NCBI RefSeq assembly: GCF_008704715.1
Contig: NZ_CP023689.1
Location: 9,672,001-9,736,000, forward strand
DNA: 64,000 nt
Direction of reading: 5' to 3'
Source of the DNA: Streptomyces chartreusis
GTDB taxonomy: Bacteria; Actinomycetota; Actinomycetes; Streptomycetales; Streptomycetaceae
The notes under the pieces are model-generated. The model worked only from the letters and a program-made list of their open reading frames with translations. It was not told the origin of the DNA and made no database searches. Positions 60,196 to 64,000 of the stretch are shown in pieces. The translations under genes and the position numbers were made by a program. Each line of letters starts with the position of its first letter. The stretch's first letter is position 1.

Positions 60196-61536
60196 TCACT
60201 TCCTTTCGTAGGCGGCCATGGCGGCCCGGACGGCAGGGGAGAACAGGTCGGGTCCGACGGCGTCCGAGTGGGCGAGCCCTTCGGGGGTGAGCCGCAGGTG
60301 CGCGGAGTCGGCCTCGGCCAGCCAGCCCCGGACGGCCAGGTGATGGAGTTCGGGCCCGAAGTCGTCGAGGGGTGTGGTGCCGAAGCGGGCCCGGTAGTCG
60401 TCGACGGGCAGGCCCTCGGCCTGGAGAAGGGACTGCAACAGGTGCCGGCGGCGCGCCTCGTGCGGGTCCATGCGGTAGCCGACCTCGGCGTGGGCGAAGT
60501 CGGTGGTGGCGACGTAGTCGTCGATGATTCCGCGGATCTCGTGCATGCCGACCGCGTAGTCGAAGGAATAGTGCACGTCGGCCGTGTACGAGCGGGCGCC
60601 GCAGCCCAGGCCGATCATGCCGTCGCTCTGGCAGGCGTAGTCGTCGGCGCCCTGCTGCGGCGCGTCGGTGCGGCGGAACATCCGCATCGACTGCTGGATG
60701 TAGCCGCGGGCGAGGAGATGGTCCCGGCCCGCGCGGTACAGGCTCAGCCGCTGGGCGTCCCAGGCCGGATCGGGGCCTTGAGCATCCGTGCGGTGGCGGT
60801 CGAGTCCGGTCAGCGGCCGGACGTAGAGCGGGTAGAGGTACAGCTCCTCCGGCTGCCAGGCGAGCGCCGCGTCCAGGGAGCGCAGCCAGGTCTGCTCGGT
60901 CTGACCGTCGATGCCGTAGATGAGGTCGATGTTGAGGACCGGGATGGTCGTGTCGCGGATCCGGGCCAGCGCGGCCTCGACATCGGCGCGACGCTGCGGG
61001 CGTACGGCGGCCCGGGCCTCGGAGTCGACGAAGCTCTGGATGCCGAGGCTCAGCCGGGTGGTGCCGCGCTCGGCCAGCACTGCGAGGCGGTCCGCGGTCG
61101 CCGTGGCCGGGGAGGCCTCGACGGACAGCGGGATCGCACGCAGGTCGGCACCCATGCCCTGCTCGGCGATGTCGCAGAGGCGTTCCAGCTCGGACGCGGT
61201 GAGGAAGGTGGGGGTGCCTCCGCCGAAAGCGGCCGTGGCGAACCGCACCGGCTCGCCGTCGCCGAGCGCCTCGCGTACCGCCTCGGCCTGCCGCTGAAGG
61301 GCGTCGAGGTAGGCGGTGGTCAGGCCGTCGGGCGCGCCGATGCGGGTGAAGAGATTGCAGAAGCCGCAGCGGACCTCGCAGAACGGTATGTGCAGGTAGA
61401 GGGCCATGGCGCTCTTGTCCTGCGCCGCCCACAGGGATTTCAGCGTGGGCCGGTCGGACAGCCGGCGGTAGGCGGTCTTGTGCGGGTAGGCGTACACGTA
61501 GTGCTGGTACGGGCTGGTGAGCTGGGCGGTCGTCAT
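60196..61536 (-). CDS. STM4012-family radical SAM protein (HemN-like)
   Basis: A 446-residue radical SAM protein of the HemN type: YLHIPFCEVRCGFCNLF (near residues 47-63) supplies CX3CX2C, then FGGGTPTFLTASELERL, LSLGIQSFVDSEARA and GIDGQTEQTWLRSLDAAL, all in the HemN/HemW pattern, and a HemN C-terminal-like helical domain. Coproporphyrinogen oxidation is not expected because the context is the STM4011-4015 cassette. The ATG at 61536 overlaps the STM4013 stop by four bases, indicating translational coupling. Confidence 0.88.
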   Translation of the reverse strand: MTTAQLTSPYQHYVYAYPHKTAYRRLSDRPTLKSLWAAQDKSAMALYLHIPFCEVRCGFCNLFTRIGAPDGLTTAYLDALQRQAEAVREALGDGEPVRFATAAFGGGTPTFLTASELERLCDIAEQGMGADLRAIPLSVEASPATATADRLAVLAERGTTRLSLGIQSFVDSEARAAVRPQRRADVEAALARIRDTTIPVLNIDLIYGIDGQTEQTWLRSLDAALAWQPEELYLYPLYVRPLTGLDRHRTDAQGPDPAWDAQRLSLYRAGRDHLLARGYIQQSMRMFRRTDAPQQGADDYACQSDGMIGLGCGARSYTADVHYSFDYAVGMHEIRGIIDDYVATTDFAHAEVGYRMDPHEARRRHLLQSLLQAEGLPVDDYRARFGTTPLDDFGPELHHLAVRGWLAEADSAHLRLTPEGLAHSDAVGPDLFSPAVRAAMAAYERK

Positions 61537-62363
61537 CGAGGGGCCTTGGCTGGGTCGAGGAAGAAGTGGGCGTACGGCACGGTCCACACGGACTCGTGGC
61601 CGAGGCGGTGGCCGGTGTAGCCGTCGTCGCCGTAGGCGGTGCCGTGGTCGGAGCAGACGATCGCGAAGCAGCGGCGCCGGGAACTCGCGGCGGCGAAGAG
61701 CCGTCCGATGTGCCTGTCGACGTACTCCAGCGCCGCCGCGTGCGTCTCGCGGGTGTCACCGGCCTCGCGGGTCGCGCCGGGCAGGTGGAACCAGTTGGGC
61801 TGGTGCAGGGCGGAGACGTTGACGAAGAGGAGCAACCGCTGCTCGGCAGGGAGGTCGGCGACGACCTGCTCGGCGCGGGCGACCTGGTTCTCGAATGAGT
61901 GCGGCGAGGTCACGCCGAACTCCCGCTCCCAGTGCGCCTCCTGGAACAGCCCGGGCAGTACGGTGCCGAGCGGACCTTGCTGGTTGAAGAAGCCGACGCC
62001 TCCGATGCAGACGGTCCGATAGCCCCGCTGGGCGAGCCCGGACACGAACTCGGGGGTGTCGTAGACGAAGGTGCCGTCGGCAGTGGTCTCGCTGCCGGCG
62101 AAGCTCGCCGCGAACAGCCGCGGATGCGGCCCCGGTTCGGCAGGCGTGGGCAGGAAGCCCGCGAAGATCGCCTGGTGCGAGGCGTAGGTGAAACTGCCGG
62201 GTGCGTGACGCTTCTCCCAGCGGCCGCCGGGCAGATGGCGGGCCAGGTTCGGGATGCGCCCCTCGGCCGCCAACTCCACGGCCACGTCGTGGCGCAGTGT
62301 GTCGAGGGTGACCAGGAGGATGTCGTGATGGCCGACGACCTCGTTCATGTCGGGCTCGGACAT
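61533..62363 (-). CDS. STM4013-family sulfatase/alkaline-phosphatase-like hydrolase
   Basis: A 276-residue metallohydrolase of the alkaline phosphatase/sulfatase superfamily: DILLVTLDTLRHDVA (residues 13-27) carries the Asp-Thr of the metal/nucleophile site and SDHGTAYGDDGYTGHRLGHESVW the late metal ligands. It is shorter than classical sulfatases. GGGAGGG five bases before ATG 62363 selects this start. A GTG at 62423 overlapping the STM4014 gene by eight bases, or 62495, are possible alternatives. The substrate may be a phospho-, phosphono- or sulfo-group; nothing in the sequence decides. Confidence 0.85.
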   Translation of the reverse strand: MSEPDMNEVVGHHDILLVTLDTLRHDVAVELAAEGRIPNLARHLPGGRWEKRHAPGSFTYASHQAIFAGFLPTPAEPGPHPRLFAASFAGSETTADGTFVYDTPEFVSGLAQRGYRTVCIGGVGFFNQQGPLGTVLPGLFQEAHWEREFGVTSPHSFENQVARAEQVVADLPAEQRLLLFVNVSALHQPNWFHLPGATREAGDTRETHAAALEYVDRHIGRLFAAASSRRRCFAIVCSDHGTAYGDDGYTGHRLGHESVWTVPYAHFFLDPAKAPR

Positions 62364-62415
62364 GAGGCCCTCCCGCAAGTCAGGTACAGGCGTGGGAAGT
62401 TTCTGCACGTCGGGC

Positions 62416-63621
62416 TCAGGCACGGGATGTTCCTGTTCTGTACGGTCCGCGCGGGGCCCTGCCGGAGGCAGCCGGGCGGGGCGGGTGGAGCTCACCGGGC
62501 AGGGCCGGCTCGCGCAGGGCGGCCCTTACCTGCGCGGCGTACGTGTCCAGGCCTTCCGCGCCGCTGCCCGGCAGCCCGGTCAGCCGGGGCAGCAGGTCCC
62601 CGAAGGCGTTGACCTCGCCGACGAAGGCCCTGCGCCAGCCAATCGCCGGCAGCAGGTCCACACCGACGCACAGGGTCCGCGGGAAGCAGGCCGCGGCCCG
62701 CTCGCACACCTCCAGTACGTCGGACCAACGGCCGCCTGCCGCGCCGACGGCGTCCCGGGCGACGGCCAGGTCGCCGCGGCTGCCGCCCAGGTGCAGATTG
62801 GTCAGCGGCGTGCGACTGGTGCGGACCACGGCGTGCGTGGCTCGCCCGCCCACCACGACCACGCGCAGGTCCGCGGCCCGGCCGTGCTGGGAGGCTTTCG
62901 GAACCCAGCGCTCCAGGTGCAGCCCGTCGGGTGCGAGCGCGTCGACGATGGTCGCGATGTCCCGCTCGCTGTCGTAGCGACGCACCCGGAGGGAGTTGTG
63001 CAACGACCCGTCCGCCGAGAGTTCGACGGACGTGGTGGCCCTGATCCGGCCGCCGCCCGACTCGACGGCGAGGACGCCGGACGCCGACGACCCGTGCGCG
63101 GGCTTGACGAACAGCCGGGGCATCCGGTGCTCGCGCATCAGCGCCCGTACGTCGTCCCAGCCGCGCACCGGCGCCCCGCCCGGCCCCGAGGTCGGCGAGG
63201 CGGGTACCGGCACACCGGCCGCGTCGAGCACGCCGTGGCAGGCGCGTTTGTCGAACAGCACGGCGAGATCGTCGGGGGCGTCGAGCCGGATGCCGCCGCG
63301 CAGGGTGCGCAGCGCGGCGGTGAAGCGGGCGTACCAGCGGGCCGAGCCCTCGACCCGGGTGGGATCCGTCGCGCCGCGCAACAGCCGGTCGACCTCGGGA
63401 TTCTCGCCGGGGGAGTCGACCCGCACGATCTCGTCCGAGGCGAAGTCGGCTCCTCCTTCGAGCAGGACGTCGCTCCAGGCGACGATACGCGGGCCGGGCA
63501 GGCCGGCCGCGCGCACCGCGTCCGCGAAGAGCGACACCCGCCGGTTCTCGGGATTGCCGACCACGGCGAACCGCGACCCGGCGACACCGGAGGCCGGCGG
63601 GGCCACGGAGGGTGTGGTCAC
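62416..63621 (-). CDS. STM4014-family protein (ATP-grasp-like)
   Basis: A 401-residue protein with the pattern of an ATP-grasp enzyme: a pre-ATP domain (FAVVGNPENRRVSLFADAVRAAG), a Lys-bearing strand (RLFVKPAHGSSASGV near residue 169) and late metal-binding Glu/Asn residues (CVGVDLLPAIGWRRAFVGEVNAFGDLLP). The family is known only by its cassette. An ATP-dependent ligation of a carboxylate to an amine or thiol is the ordinary chemistry of the fold. It starts at ATG 63621, overlapping the STM4015 stop by four bases, so it is translationally coupled. Confidence 0.85.
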   Translation of the reverse strand: MTTPSVAPPASGVAGSRFAVVGNPENRRVSLFADAVRAAGLPGPRIVAWSDVLLEGGADFASDEIVRVDSPGENPEVDRLLRGATDPTRVEGSARWYARFTAALRTLRGGIRLDAPDDLAVLFDKRACHGVLDAAGVPVPASPTSGPGGAPVRGWDDVRALMREHRMPRLFVKPAHGSSASGVLAVESGGGRIRATTSVELSADGSLHNSLRVRRYDSERDIATIVDALAPDGLHLERWVPKASQHGRAADLRVVVVGGRATHAVVRTSRTPLTNLHLGGSRGDLAVARDAVGAAGGRWSDVLEVCERAAACFPRTLCVGVDLLPAIGWRRAFVGEVNAFGDLLPRLTGLPGSGAEGLDTYAAQVRAALREPALPGELHPPRPAASGRAPRGPYRTGTSRA

Positions 63622-64000
63622 TCGCCCACCGCGACGTAGCGCCAGACCGTGCCGTCGTCCTCCGTGTCCTCCTCCGCGTCGTCGCGGTCGAGGTCGACCT
63701 CCACGCCCGCGGTCGCCATGGTCTGGCGCACCCGCTCCTCGACCGCCGCGCTCAGGTAGTGATGGTGCAGGTCGAGCGTCTTCAGGTGCGTCAGGGGCTG
63801 ACCGCCCAGCAGCGCGGCGGCACCCTCGTCGGTCAGCACACCCATGGACAGGTCGAGCACCTCCAGGCGCTCCACCACGGGCGCGGACGCCACCGCCGCG
63901 GCCACCGCGTCCTGCATCTCGCTGTTGCGCAGCGCCAGATGACGCAGGCGCGGCAGCCGTGCGCCCGACAGGATCGGCTCCAGGTCGGAGGCCTCGCTGT
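63618..64000 (-). CDS. STM4015-family leucine-rich-repeat protein, C-terminal fragment
   Basis: About 127 residues of the C-terminus lie in the window; the gene continues past the right edge. LRR units are visible: LPRLRHLALRNSEM, VERLEVLDLSMGVLTDEGAAALL and LTHLKTLDLHHHYLSAAVEERV. An acidic C-terminal tail (DLDRDDAEEDTEDDG) follows. Such proteins offer a binding surface, so partner or substrate recognition is the likely role. It is the most upstream member of the cassette that can be seen. Confidence 0.85.
   Translation of the reverse strand, partial: SEASDLEPILSGARLPRLRHLALRNSEMQDAVAAAVASAPVVERLEVLDLSMGVLTDEGAAALLGGQPLTHLKTLDLHHHYLSAAVEERVRQTMATAGVEVDLDRDDAEEDTEDDGTVWRYVAVGE

Noticed and set aside
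60196..61536. Coproporphyrinogen oxidase HemN/HemW
   Set aside because: The HemN-like pattern is real, but the coupled STM4013/4014/4015 and STM4011 neighbours identify the STM4012 family.
1..64000. tRNA or rRNA genes, CRISPR arrays, insertion sequences or prophage genes
   Set aside because: None was recognised by eye: no transposase, integrase, regular spaced repeats or conserved RNA segments were found. A covariance-model scan would be needed to exclude a small RNA.

Overview
The window is high-GC actinobacterial DNA and almost certainly from a Streptomyces chromosome. The signs are G/C-biased third codon positions, GTG starts, AGGAGG-type ribosome binding sites, many secreted carbohydrate-active enzymes, Tat and Sec signal peptides, and families typical of the genus (Methyltransf_19, DUF4232, DUF6461-like). 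No rRNA, tRNA, CRISPR array, transposase, integrase or attachment site was seen. The species cannot be named from the sequence.

Layout. 1-5622: a LysR-type regulator (cut by the window edge) diverges from a five-gene run: isopropylmalate-dehydrogenase-family enzyme (tartrate/D-malate type), MFS transporter, D-2-hydroxyacid dehydrogenase, AtuA-family protein and DUF4387 protein. It looks like an uncharacterised hydroxy-acid import and breakdown operon. 5656-10050: a Methyltransf_19 methyltransferase, a Tat-exported cholesterol oxidase, and a translationally coupled reductase-like/AhpD-like pair. 10436-14569: pectate lyase with a C-terminal sugar-binding-type domain, a secreted Ig-like protein, a lipoprotein and a small membrane protein. 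14849-19542: an ArsR regulator fused to an arsenate-reductase-type phosphatase, overlapping a VOC gene and preceded by an ArsR operator; then a LysR regulator and a divergent epimerase/MFS pair.

19642-34257 holds much of the polysaccharide-degrading capacity: GH5 endoglucanase, an M15-like secreted peptidase, two adjacent GH76 enzymes with a repeated N-terminal module, a GH43 enzyme, and a beta-helix protein with two F5/8 type C (CBM32-like) domains. Between them lie a TPR protein, a DUF1963 protein and an NhaA-DsbA fusion. 34605-42125 is general chromosomal content: lipoprotein, MOSC protein, EamA permease, LysR, methyltransferase, and a cupin-type XRE regulator divergent from a DHA2 exporter. 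42718-46803 is a 1361-residue GH2 enzyme interrupted by two discoidin-type units. 46895-54359: an SDR/NTF2-like/MerR operon, a cysteine-synthase-like gene, and an Lrp regulator ahead of a fused indolepyruvate ferredoxin oxidoreductase. 54458-58556: a frameshifted gene, a lipoprotein and a GH127 enzyme with a ricin-type lectin tail. 59283-64000 carries the STM4011-STM4015 cassette (two radical SAM proteins, a sulfatase-like hydrolase, an ATP-grasp-like protein and a leucine-rich-repeat protein), cut by the right edge.

How the parts connect. Three dispersed enzymes (GH43, GH2, GH127) share a LacI-type palindrome, GACAACGTTGTC or a close variant, just upstream of their start codons. A second, AGCGCT-centred palindrome lies upstream of the pectate lyase and the GH76 pair. 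With pectate lyase, GH43 and a GH127 beta-L-arabinofuranosidase present, pectin/arabinan side-chain breakdown is the most coherent reading. Neither the LacI repressors nor a sugar ABC transporter is in the window. The most interesting unexplained items are the STM4011-4015 cassette, the discoidin insertion in the GH2 enzyme, the shared operator, the AtuA/DUF4387 operon and the repeated module of the GH76 enzymes.
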